6,682 bases of DNA from NCBI GenBank assembly GCA_028701435.1, contig JAQVQT010000103.1:1-6682 (forward strand). Reading direction: 5' to 3'. The translations under genes and the position numbers were made by a program. Positions within the stretch are counted from its first letter, which is position 1. The number at the start of each line of letters is the position of its first letter. The notes beneath the pieces are model-generated. The model saw only the letters and a list, made by a program, of their open reading frames with translations, did not search any database and was not told where the DNA came from. Shown one piece after another: positions 1 through 5,579 of the stretch. Origin of the DNA: Smithellaceae bacterium. Its GTDB lineage: Bacteria; Desulfobacterota; Syntrophia; Syntrophales; Smithellaceae.

Positions 1-915
1 AGCATTGAAGCCAAAACGTTTCACTGCGAAGGAGGTTCTCTCTGCGGCCTCACGGCCGGAGACAACTACCGGCAGGCCATTGAATTTATCGTCGCCTATC
101 AAACGATCAGCGATTATCTGGACAATCTGTGCGACCGCAGCACATCGCAGGATCCGGAAGATTTTCGCGCGCTGCATGAAGCCATGCTGCACGCCCTGAC
201 GCCGGAAGCTCCACCCGCCGCCTATTACCGGTTCCGGCCCGAGCAGGACGACGGCGGCTATCTGGACGAACTGGTGCGGACCTGCCAAATGATTCTGGGC
301 GGCCTGCCGGAATACAACCGGGTCGCGCCGTCCATTCGGGAACTGGCCGGCCTTTACACGGATCTGCAGGTGCACAAGCATGTTCGCCCCGATGAACGGG
401 AAGTGCGCCTGAAGAAGTGGTTTGAAAGCCACAGGGCCGGCCTTCCGGAAATGGCCTGGTACGAATTTGCCGCCGGCGCGGGATCGACGCTGGGAATTTT
501 CTGCATGGTCTCGCAGCTGCTCCGGAAGCAGGATTCGTTACCGGTCGTCGAACGAATCCACAGGGCCTATTTCCCCTGGGTCCAGGGCCTGCACATTCTT
601 CTGGATTATCTGATCGACCAGGAGGAGGACCGGCGCGGGGGAGATTTGAATTTTTGTTCTTATTATGAAAATCATGAACAGCTGACGAACAGGCTCGGTC
701 ATTTTTACAGCATGGCGCGGGCAAGCGTGGCGGACCTGCCCGACGCAACGTTTCACCACCTGATGATCAGCGGTCTTTTGAGCCTCTATCTGTCCGATCA
801 AAAGGTTTCCCGGCAAAAAGACGTGCGGGCCATTGCCGGAAAATTGCTCGCTCTGGGCGGGGCTGAAACCTTTTTCTTGTACCTGCACTGCTGGGTGTAC
901 CGCAGGATCCCCTGA
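1..915 (+). CDS. YtpB/DUF2600-family tetraprenyl-beta-curcumene synthase-like protein (5' partial)
   Basis: The frame is open from base 1 and ends at TGA 913-915, so 304 C-terminal residues are visible. The family is usually about 350-370 residues, so roughly 50-60 N-terminal residues lie outside the window. The internal ATG at 184 is not the start, because conserved sequence precedes it. Visible landmarks are F-H-C-E-G-G (residues 7-12 of the fragment), the Asp-rich F-I-V-A-Y-Q-T-I-S-D-Y-L-D-N-L-C-D-R (29-46) and a second acidic block D-Y-L-I-D-Q-E-E-D-R-R-G-G-D (202-215). All three are characteristic of the Bacillus YtpB family. YtpB cyclises linear C35 tetraprenyl diphosphate to tetraprenyl-beta-curcumene, a precursor of sesquarterpenes, and the acidic motifs are expected to bind Mg-diphosphate. 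The exact substrate in this organism is inferred, since the prenyl chain length cannot be read from the sequence. No prenyl synthase or squalene-hopene cyclase gene is visible beside it. Confidence 0.85.
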   Translation, partial: SIEAKTFHCEGGSLCGLTAGDNYRQAIEFIVAYQTISDYLDNLCDRSTSQDPEDFRALHEAMLHALTPEAPPAAYYRFRPEQDDGGYLDELVRTCQMILGGLPEYNRVAPSIRELAGLYTDLQVHKHVRPDEREVRLKKWFESHRAGLPEMAWYEFAAGAGSTLGIFCMVSQLLRKQDSLPVVERIHRAYFPWVQGLHILLDYLIDQEEDRRGGDLNFCSYYENHEQLTNRLGHFYSMARASVADLPDATFHHLMISGLLSLYLSDQKVSRQKDVRAIAGKLLALGGAETFFLYLHCWVYRRIP

Positions 916-931
916 AGCGTGAGGCATTTTA

Positions 932-964
932 CCCCATCCATTGGGGCATTATTCCCCGTTGGGC
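932..964 (+). promoter_or_regulatory. GC-rich inverted repeats upstream of the sigma54-type promoter
   Basis: CCCCA (932-936) and TGGGG (942-946) form a 5-bp inverted repeat with a 5-base gap. Just downstream, CCC (955-957) and GGG (961-963) form a shorter one. GGGG 943-946 can alternatively pair with CCCC 954-957. The centres lie about 137 and 118 bases upstream of the start predicted for the sigma54-type promoter, where enhancer sites for NtrC-type activators are normally found. No T-run follows, so a terminator for the upstream gene is less likely. The enhancer role is inference only. Confidence 0.25.
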
Positions 965-1028
965 GGCGCAGTAGGGAAGGACCTGTTCCTCTTTTAAAAA
1001 TTTAGCCGTCATTCCACATGAATAGAGG

Positions 1029-1058
1029 TTGACAGATCAGCACGGAAACTGGCATACT
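1029..1058 (+). promoter_or_regulatory. Alternative sigma70-type promoter, TTGACA-N18-CATACT
   Basis: A perfect -35 hexamer TTGACA (1029-1034) is followed after 18 bases by CATACT (1053-1058), which matches four of six positions of TATAAT. It would start transcription near 1065, ahead of the small exported protein at 1107. It overlaps the sigma54-type element at 1050-1065, and the two could be alternatives or one may be chance. The -10 box is mediocre. Confidence 0.4.
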
Positions 1059-1065
1059 CATTGCT
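1050..1065 (+). promoter_or_regulatory. Sigma54 (RpoN) -24/-12 promoter
   Basis: The sequence TGGCAT-ACTCA-TTGCT has the invariant GG (1051-1052) and GC (1063-1064) separated by exactly 10 bases. It fits the known TGGCAY-R-N4-TTGCW consensus at every constrained position. The predicted start is near 1076, giving a leader of about 31 bases that contains the AGGGTG Shine-Dalgarno-like site of the gene at 1107. An NtrC-type sigma54 activator is encoded in the same window (5096-3765), which makes the assignment more plausible. Which activator acts here is inference. Confidence 0.65.
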
Positions 1066-1106
1066 CAAAAAAACAAGTGCGAAATGAATCAGGGTGCCGG
1101 CACTGT

Positions 1107-1487
1107 ATGAAAAAAGTTTTGGTTTGCGCAACCGGGATTGTCTGTCTTCTGGCCGTGTTCGCTTTAGCGGCCGATAAGCCCGGCGCCTCTGCGACGCAAA
1201 GCGTTCTTCCCAAAACAGCCACCATGAACGCCCGGGGCAAAGTGGTGGAAATTTCCGAAAAGGCCGTCCGGATTGAACGAAGCATCAAAGGAAGCGCGGA
1301 AGTCATGGAGTTTGCCCTGGAAAACCCGGCCGCCGATATTGCCGTGAACGATTTTGTCAAAATCGATTACACGATCAAAGACGGTAAATTGACCGCCTCC
1401 AGAGTGGCCAAACCAAAGGCGGAAAAAAATTATAGAAAAAATGGAACAAAACAGGTAAAGGAGAAACCGGCGCCCATTACAAAGTAA
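1107..1487 (+). CDS. Small exported protein with beta-rich domain and Lys-rich tail (hypothetical)
   Basis: I chose the ATG at 1107 because it is followed directly by a classic Sec signal peptide: M-K-K, a hydrophobic core at about residues 4-20, and a likely cleavage site after A-L-A at 21. AGGGTG at 1091-1096 lies 10 bases upstream. An in-frame TTG at 1029 is longer but falls in promoter elements. The mature part (about 105 of 126 residues) has a compact region at residues 43-100 (G-K-V-V-E-I, then alternating hydrophobic strands, then V-N-D-F-V-K-I-D-Y and D-G-K-L-T-A). This resembles small periplasmic OB/SH3-like barrels, though no family is assigned. The tail (101-126) is rich in Lys and probably disordered. 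The gene appears to have its own sigma54-type promoter and lies 83 bases before another small exported protein on the same strand. A periplasmic or surface location is predicted; the function is unknown. Confidence 0.75.
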   Translation: MKKVLVCATGIVCLLAVFALAADKPGASATQSVLPKTATMNARGKVVEISEKAVRIERSIKGSAEVMEFALENPAADIAVNDFVKIDYTIKDGKLTASRVAKPKAEKNYRKNGTKQVKEKPAPITK

Positions 1488-1570
1488 TGTTGGGTGCCTG
1501 CCTATAGATGAGGGGTCCCTGAATATCGACGGGTTTATTTAAAAACTATTAAAGCAAGGAGGATGTCAAA

Positions 1571-2053
1571 ATGAAGCGTTTAGTATTGTTTGCGATCGTA
1601 GCAGTTTTTGCCTTTTGCACCATGGCCATGGCGCAGGTTTCTACCAAGGAAGAGGTTCAGTCCGGAGCCACCAAGATTTCCGACGCGGACAAAGCAGCCG
1701 TAAAAGACGCGAAGCAGGCCGCGAAGGAAAAAAGAGCCGCGAAAAAAGCGGGAACCTACAAACGCACAAAAGCAAAAGCACCCGAAAAGACAGGCGTCTC
1801 GACGGTGGATGAAGTAAAGTCCGGCGGAACGGTGGTGTCCGATGAAGACAAAGCAGCCGTGAAAGACGCGCAGAAAGCCGCGAAGGAAAAAAGAGCCGCG
1901 AAAAAAGCGGGAACCTACAAACGCACAAAAGCAAAAGCACCCGAAAAGACAGGCGTGTCCACGGTGGATGAAGTTCAGTCCGGATCAACCAAGATTTCCG
2001 ACGCGGACAAAGCAGCGATCGAAGCGGCGCGCAAAGCAAAGAAGGCCAAATAA
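1571..2053 (+). CDS. Exported basic Lys/Ala-rich tandem-repeat protein (hypothetical)
   Basis: The start is fixed by a perfect AAGGAGG at 1556-1562, 8 bases before the ATG. Residues 1-21 form a Sec signal peptide (M-K-R, hydrophobic core, A-M-A before Q22). The whole mature protein consists of a 53-residue unit: copy 1 at residues 23-75, copy 2 at 76-128, and a partial third copy of 32 residues at 129-160. Each unit has an acidic start (V-S-T-x-x-E-V-x-S-G, then S-D-x-D-K-A-A), a long Ala/Lys helix (about 18-38) and a Lys-rich T-Y-K-R-T-K-A-K-A-P-E-K-T-G linker. By hand count the mature chain is about +16 net. The Lys/Ala/Pro composition resembles histone-H1-like tails, but the signal peptide points to the periplasm or surface, where binding to polyanions such as LPS or nucleic acid is conceivable. 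No enzyme motif or Cys is present in the mature part. A strong terminator follows 45 bases downstream. Confidence 0.85.
   Translation: MKRLVLFAIVAVFAFCTMAMAQVSTKEEVQSGATKISDADKAAVKDAKQAAKEKRAAKKAGTYKRTKAKAPEKTGVSTVDEVKSGGTVVSDEDKAAVKDAQKAAKEKRAAKKAGTYKRTKAKAPEKTGVSTVDEVQSGSTKISDADKAAIEAARKAKKAK
1637..2050 (+). repeat. In-frame tandem repeat, period 159 bp, 2.6 copies
   Basis: Units lie at 1637-1795, 1796-1954 and 1955-2050 (partial). Copies 1 and 2 share a perfect 80-base run (1718-1797 equals 1877-1956). Copies 1 and 3 share a perfect 29-base run (1670-1698 equals 1988-2016), whereas copy 2 differs there. The period is a multiple of three, so gain or loss of a unit keeps the reading frame. 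Near-identity including third codon positions points to recent duplication or gene conversion. Confidence 0.95.
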
Positions 2054-2097
2054 GTCTTAACGGCGACATGCGTTTTTTTGCACCTTTGGCAATGCCC

Positions 2098-2131
2098 AAA
2101 AGGGACGGGGGACAAAACCCGTCCCTTTTTT
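2098..2131 (+). terminator. Intrinsic (rho-independent) terminator
   Basis: GGGACGGG (2102-2109) pairs perfectly with CCCGTCCC (2118-2125) across an 8-base loop. A-rich bases at 2098-2101 extend the stem against the T-run at 2126-2131. It ends transcription of the repeat-protein gene and separates it from the kinase gene. The A/T flanks are less favourable for the other direction, although A2098-2101 could give a short U-run there. Confidence 0.92.
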
Positions 2132-2161
2132 ATTCCGGCTTTTCGCCATGGAATAGGGCGG

Positions 2162-2177
2162 GGGCATAAACTCTGCG
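2162..2177 (+). promoter_or_regulatory. Possible sigma54-type promoter of the kinase gene
   Basis: GGGCAT-AAACT-CTGCG has GG (2163-2164) and GC (2175-2176) exactly 10 bases apart and agrees with the GGCAYR part of the consensus. It deviates at the first T, one T of TTGC and the final W. The start would be near 2188, 28 bases before the kinase ATG. If real, the kinase gene would be under sigma54 control and perhaps under its own cognate regulator. A TATAAA at 2201-2206 is a competing -10 candidate without a good -35. Confidence 0.35.
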
Positions 2178-2215
2178 TGGTTTATTTTAAGCCTTTTTGC
2201 TATAAACTCTTGCCG

Positions 2216-3760
2216 ATGCTGAAAAAACTGCTGTCAAAAATGATCGACTACAACAACAATTTGACGCTTCGCGTCAGATTGGTTGCGCTGACCGTGGCCG
2301 GCCTGGCCCTGACCATGGGCGTCTGGGGGCTGATTCACCTGACCGCCCTGGACCGGATTCTGGTTGACCAGCAGGGAAAGCGCCTGGAAGGCGTCGCCGA
2401 AACCGTCAGCACCTTTTATCAGCACTTCCCGACCCGGCAGGGCATCGCCACGCTCGATTCCACATTGAAAGATCATCTCCAGGCCGATGTACGGCTGGCC
2501 CGCATCGACATTATGGAAATCCGGCGCAACGCCGTCAACTACGTTGCCGGCGCCAGCCGCGTTCCCTATGAATGGCCGGATCATCTCGTTGCTGAAATCG
2601 GCGCCAAGGGAAATTCTCTTTCCATGAAACTGGAAACGGAAGGAGGGCCGTCGCTGGGCCTGCTCTATCCCGTTTCCGGAGATACGAGGGACTCCCGCAT
2701 TGTGGTGGGCATCATCGCTTTTTCGCGGGCCAACGCGGAAATCATGAGCCGCGCCCGGCGTCTCCTGCTGATCAGCAGCGCGGGGCTTCTGCTGGCCATT
2801 CTCCTGCTGCTCGGCGTAAGCTACGGCTGGCTCATCGCCCGGCCGCTGGAAATGATCATCAACACCATTGATGAGTTTCAGAAAGGGCGGTATGTTGAAC
2901 GCATTCCCATTGCCCGCCGGGACGAATGGGGGCATCTGGCGGATCATTTCAATCAAATGGCCGATGAAATTCAAAATGTCATGGAGCGGAACGAAAACCT
3001 TACCCGCCACCTGGCGGACCGTGTCCGGGAAGAGACGCTTAACGTGATCGGCCTGCAGAAGCAGGTGGACGATTTGAAGCAGTTGACGGCTCTGGGGCAC
3101 CTGACCGCCAATCTGGCGCATGATCTGGGTACGCCGCTTCATTCCATTGCCGGACTGGCCCGGCTGATGCTGGAGCGCGAAGGCTGGCCGCCGGACGTGG
3201 CGCATAAACTGAACGTGATCGTTGAACAGACGCAGCGGCTGGACCATGTGATCCAGAACGTCCGCAAGGCTACGCGTCTTCCCGAACCTCATCTGGAATT
3301 GATGACCGTCCATAAAATTCTGAGTGAAACGCTGCCGCTGGTTGAGCCTCTGATCCAAAAAAACCGGATCACCATCGAGGTCCGGCTGGAACGGTCCGTT
3401 GCGTCTTTGTATGCGGACCGCTACCGGATTCAAACCGCGCTTTTGAATATTCTGCAAAATTCCATCGAGGCCATGTCGGACGGCGGGGTTATCCGCATCT
3501 CGGCGGAAGACAACCGGGCGGCCCGAACCATTGCTATCTCGATTGTCGACAACGGACCGGGCATTGAGGCGGATCTCCTGAAAAGAGTCTGCGATCCCTT
3601 CGTCAGCTCGCATCCGGGAGAAGGCATGCGCGGCCTGGGTCTGGCCATTGTGAGGGACATCATCCGGGCCCACAACGGCCGCATGGACATTCTGAGCACG
3701 CCGGAAAGCGGCACCTCCGTCATCCTGTATCTGCGGATGGCCGATGCGGCTGCCGGTTAA
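2216..3760 (+). CDS. Membrane HAMP-domain sensor histidine kinase
   Basis: Predicted 514-residue inner-membrane kinase that autophosphorylates and passes phosphate to a response regulator. Order: short cytoplasmic N-terminus, TM1 about residues 20-41, an extracytoplasmic sensor domain of about 140 residues (42-182, probably PAS/Cache-like by size only), TM2 about 183-207, HAMP about 208-260 with R-P-L and D-E-W-G-H-L-A-D-H-F-N-Q-M, a coiled coil, then the HisKA H-box L-A-H-D-L-G-T-P-L with phosphoacceptor His302. The ATPase part has the N-box N-I-L-Q-N-S-I-E-A-M (Asn415), G1 box D-N-G-P-G (Asp445) and G2 box G-L-G-L-A (473-477), so it looks catalytically complete. The ATG at 2216 was chosen because longer in-frame starts run into the terminator. 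No clear Shine-Dalgarno precedes it, and Met at 2240 is an alternative. The gene converges on the NtrC-type regulator gene, its likely partner, with 4 bases between stops. The signal sensed is unknown. Confidence 0.92.
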   Translation: MLKKLLSKMIDYNNNLTLRVRLVALTVAGLALTMGVWGLIHLTALDRILVDQQGKRLEGVAETVSTFYQHFPTRQGIATLDSTLKDHLQADVRLARIDIMEIRRNAVNYVAGASRVPYEWPDHLVAEIGAKGNSLSMKLETEGGPSLGLLYPVSGDTRDSRIVVGIIAFSRANAEIMSRARRLLLISSAGLLLAILLLLGVSYGWLIARPLEMIINTIDEFQKGRYVERIPIARRDEWGHLADHFNQMADEIQNVMERNENLTRHLADRVREETLNVIGLQKQVDDLKQLTALGHLTANLAHDLGTPLHSIAGLARLMLEREGWPPDVAHKLNVIVEQTQRLDHVIQNVRKATRLPEPHLELMTVHKILSETLPLVEPLIQKNRITIEVRLERSVASLYADRYRIQTALLNILQNSIEAMSDGGVIRISAEDNRAARTIAISIVDNGPGIEADLLKRVCDPFVSSHPGEGMRGLGLAIVRDIIRAHNGRMDILSTPESGTSVILYLRMADAAAG

Positions 3761-3764
3761 TTTT

Positions 3765-5096
3765 TTATTTTTCCTCCTGCAGGCCGTAGCGGCGGATTTT
3801 CGTGCGCAGGGTTTTGCGGTCAATCCCCAGAATCTCGGCGGCCCGGGACTGGTTCCAGTCCGTCTTTTTCAGGGCCTGAACAATCTGTTCGCGCTCAGCC
3901 TCTTCCAGAGGCGTCCATGCCGGCAGATCCGCTTGCACCCTCACGGCCGCCCGGGTCCGGAACCGGTCCGGCAGATTTTCCGGCAGAATGACCACGAACG
4001 GCGAAAGCAGCAGCGTCTGCTGCAAAACATTTTCCAGTTCGCGCACGTTGCCCGGCCAGTCATACCCCATGAGAGTTTCCATGGCCTCCGGTGAAACCCG
4101 CACATCGGGGTAGCCCAGTTTCTTCAGCATCGTCTCGATCAGCAATGGAACATCCGACCGGCGTTCCCGCAGAGGCGGAATGAGCAGACGCACAATGAAG
4201 CGATACAAAAGGTCCAGGCGGAATCGGCCCGCCGCGACCTCTTCGTCAATGTTTTTATTGGCGGCCGCGACGACGCGCACCGCGACGTGGCGAACGTCAT
4301 GCCCGCCGATTCGGCGAACCTCGCCGTCCTGCATGAACCGCAGCAGCTTGCTTTGCAGCGCCGTGGACATTTCCGTGATCTCATCGAGAAAAATGGTGCC
4401 GCCCCCGGCGGATTCGATCAACCCCACATGCTGATGGTCCGCGCCGGTAAAAGACCCTTTCTCGTAGCCGAAAAGCTCCGATTCAAGCAGGTTATCGGGA
4501 ATCGCGCCGCAATGCACCACGACAAAAGGCTTCTGGCGGCGTGAGGACATGGAATGCAGCGACCGGGCGGTCAATTCCTTGCCGGTGCCGCTTTCGCCCT
4601 CAATGAGCACACTCGCCTGGGAATCGGCGACGCGGGCAATCTGTTTATAGAACTCCACCATCACGGGCGAAGAGCCGATCAGCTTGGCTTCTTCCGCGGC
4701 TTCCAGGGGCTCACTCGACCGGTGCTTTCGCAGCTCGCGCACCTCCAGCACTTTCTTTACCAGCGCGCGGCAGTCCTCCGGTGAAAAAGGTTTGCTGATG
4801 TAATCCCATGCCCCCAGACGGATCGCCTCCATGGTGGTTTCCAGAGAACCGTAAGCGGTCATCAGGATGACGGGCAGGTTCGGCCATGCCCTTTGAATCT
4901 CGCTTAAAAGCTGAAGGCCGTCCATTCCGGGCATGCGAATGTCGGACATCAGCAAATCATAGTCGGCAAGATTCTGCTTCAGGGCGGCAGGCGCGGAGGT
5001 AAAGCTGCTGACGTCGTAACCGTCGCGCTGGAGAACTTCGTGGAGAAATTCACAGGCCACGGCATCGTCATCAATCACTATGATACGGGCTTTCAT
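3765..5096 (-). CDS. NtrC-family sigma54-dependent response regulator
   Basis: 443 residues, the usual length for this family. The receiver domain (1-120) has acidic D9-D11, phosphoacceptor Asp52 (S-D-I-R-M-P-G), Thr80 and Lys102. The AAA+ sigma54-interaction domain (about 139-370) has Walker A G-E-S-G-T-G-K (167-173), the sigma54-contact loop G-S-F-T-G-A (214-219; Ser replaces the usual Ala), Walker B F-L-D-E (236-239) and the W-P-G-N-V-R-E-L-E-N segment. The C-terminus (about 395-443) is a Fis-type helix-turn-helix (N-Q-S-R-A-A-E-I-L-G-I-D-R-K-T-L). Once phosphorylated it should bind enhancers and drive open-complex formation by RNA polymerase-sigma54. The ATG at 5096 was chosen because it begins the receiver fold; a weak AGGTG lies 4 bases upstream. 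A longer frame to 5177 adds 27 unrelated residues that overlap the upstream gene. It is the last gene of the operon, 28 bases after the HadB-like gene, and converges on the kinase. TATAAA opposite 5113-5118 could be an internal -10. Confidence 0.95.
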   Translation of the reverse strand: MKARIIVIDDDAVACEFLHEVLQRDGYDVSSFTSAPAALKQNLADYDLLMSDIRMPGMDGLQLLSEIQRAWPNLPVILMTAYGSLETTMEAIRLGAWDYISKPFSPEDCRALVKKVLEVRELRKHRSSEPLEAAEEAKLIGSSPVMVEFYKQIARVADSQASVLIEGESGTGKELTARSLHSMSSRRQKPFVVVHCGAIPDNLLESELFGYEKGSFTGADHQHVGLIESAGGGTIFLDEITEMSTALQSKLLRFMQDGEVRRIGGHDVRHVAVRVVAAANKNIDEEVAAGRFRLDLLYRFIVRLLIPPLRERRSDVPLLIETMLKKLGYPDVRVSPEAMETLMGYDWPGNVRELENVLQQTLLLSPFVVILPENLPDRFRTRAAVRVQADLPAWTPLEEAEREQIVQALKKTDWNQSRAAEILGIDRKTLRTKIRRYGLQEEK

Positions 5097-5105
5097 AAAA
5101 CACCT

Positions 5106-5139
5106 GCGGCCATTTATACAGGGATCAGGGCAGGGCCGC
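5106..5139 (-). other. Inverted repeat spanning the end of the MaoC gene
   Basis: GCGGCC (5106-5111) and GGCCGC (5134-5139) are perfect 6-base arms with a 22-base loop that includes the hydratase stop codon. There is no T-run on the minus strand, so it is not a convincing intrinsic terminator. It could attenuate read-through into the regulator gene or protect the upstream mRNA, or be chance in GC-rich sequence. Confidence 0.25.
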
Positions 5140-5574
5140 CACGAAAAAACCCTTGAGCTTTCTGCTGCCCTGCGCATCCCGGGCCGTCAGTTCGCAGCGG
5201 ATTTTTTTCTCGCCGTTTTCTTCATATTTGTTCACAACTTTACCGCTCACCGTAATGGTCGCCCGGTCTTTCGTGTTTCCATAATCATCCAGATTCACCG
5301 GCTGGGTCATGCCGAGAAAATGCACGGAAAATTTTCTTAAACATTGATGGTCGATCCAGGAAGTGACGGCCTGGCCCGCGATCCCCATGATAAACATGCC
5401 CTGGGCAATGACCGTCTCCAGCCCCACCGCCCGGGCAAAGGTTTCATCGTGATGCAGGGGATTGAAGTCTCCGGAGGCGCCGGCATAACGCACCAGGTGC
5501 GTCCGCGTAATAGGAGCACAGGTGTAAGGCGGCATGACGTCCCCGATTTGAATTTCGTCAAAAACCAGCCCCAT
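5125..5574 (-). CDS. MaoC-family (R)-specific hydratase/dehydratase, HadB-like catalytic subunit
   Basis: 149 residues forming a single hot-dog domain. The hydratase-2 signature Y-A-G-A-S-G-D-F-N-P-L-H-H-D (30-43) is intact and supplies catalytic Asp36 and His41, followed by the G-L-E-T-V-I-A-Q-G-M segment lining the acyl pocket. The family adds water to, or removes it from, (3R)-hydroxyacyl thioesters (CoA or ACP). The length and the neighbouring non-catalytic hot-dog protein match the mycobacterial HadA-HadB arrangement, where HadB carries the active site. The ATG at 5574 has G-A-G-G 9 bases upstream, inside the end of the preceding gene, with only 5 bases between the genes, so co-translation is likely. 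Substrate chain length, and whether it works in synthesis or breakdown, cannot be read from the sequence. Confidence 0.9.
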   Translation of the reverse strand: MGLVFDEIQIGDVMPPYTCAPITRTHLVRYAGASGDFNPLHHDETFARAVGLETVIAQGMFIMGIAGQAVTSWIDHQCLRKFSVHFLGMTQPVNLDDYGNTKDRATITVSGKVVNKYEENGEKKIRCELTARDAQGSRKLKGFFVAALP

Positions 5575-5579
5575 GCCGT

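Noticed and set aside
107..748. 213-residue minus-strand frame across the terpene synthase
   Set aside because: It is Arg/Pro-rich with no recognisable motif and lies opposite a clear DUF2600 coding frame.
1029..1106. TTG start at 1029 for the small exported protein
   Set aside because: It would place 26 residues before a perfect signal peptide, and the DNA holds promoter elements and a Shine-Dalgarno-like AGGGTG for the ATG at 1107.
1503..1508. TATAGA as a -10 box for the repeat-protein gene
   Set aside because: No acceptable -35 lies 16-18 bases upstream and no GG-N10-GC element is present in 1488-1570. The promoter remains unassigned and co-transcription from upstream is possible.
1637..2050. 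CRISPR-like array
   Set aside because: The repeats are directly adjacent 159-bp in-frame coding units with no spacers.
1641..2099. 152-residue minus-strand frame opposite the repeat protein
   Set aside because: It mirrors the same tandem repeat as an Arg/Leu/Ser-rich peptide. The plus frame has a perfect ribosome site and signal peptide.
2078..2215. Kinase start at 2078, adding 46 residues
   Set aside because: The extension runs through the intrinsic terminator at 2098-2131 and encodes sequence unlike a kinase N-terminus.
3761..3775. T-rich run between kinase and regulator as a terminator
   Set aside because: No stable hairpin precedes the run on either strand.
2234..3823. 529-residue open frame antisense to the kinase
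   Set aside because: The kinase frame has complete, ordered family motifs. The antisense frame is low-complexity, typical of a mirror frame in GC-rich DNA.
5097..5177. Longer start at 5177 for the response regulator
   Set aside because: The extra 27 residues overlap the MaoC gene and precede the normal receiver start M-K-A-R-I-I-V-I-D-D-D.
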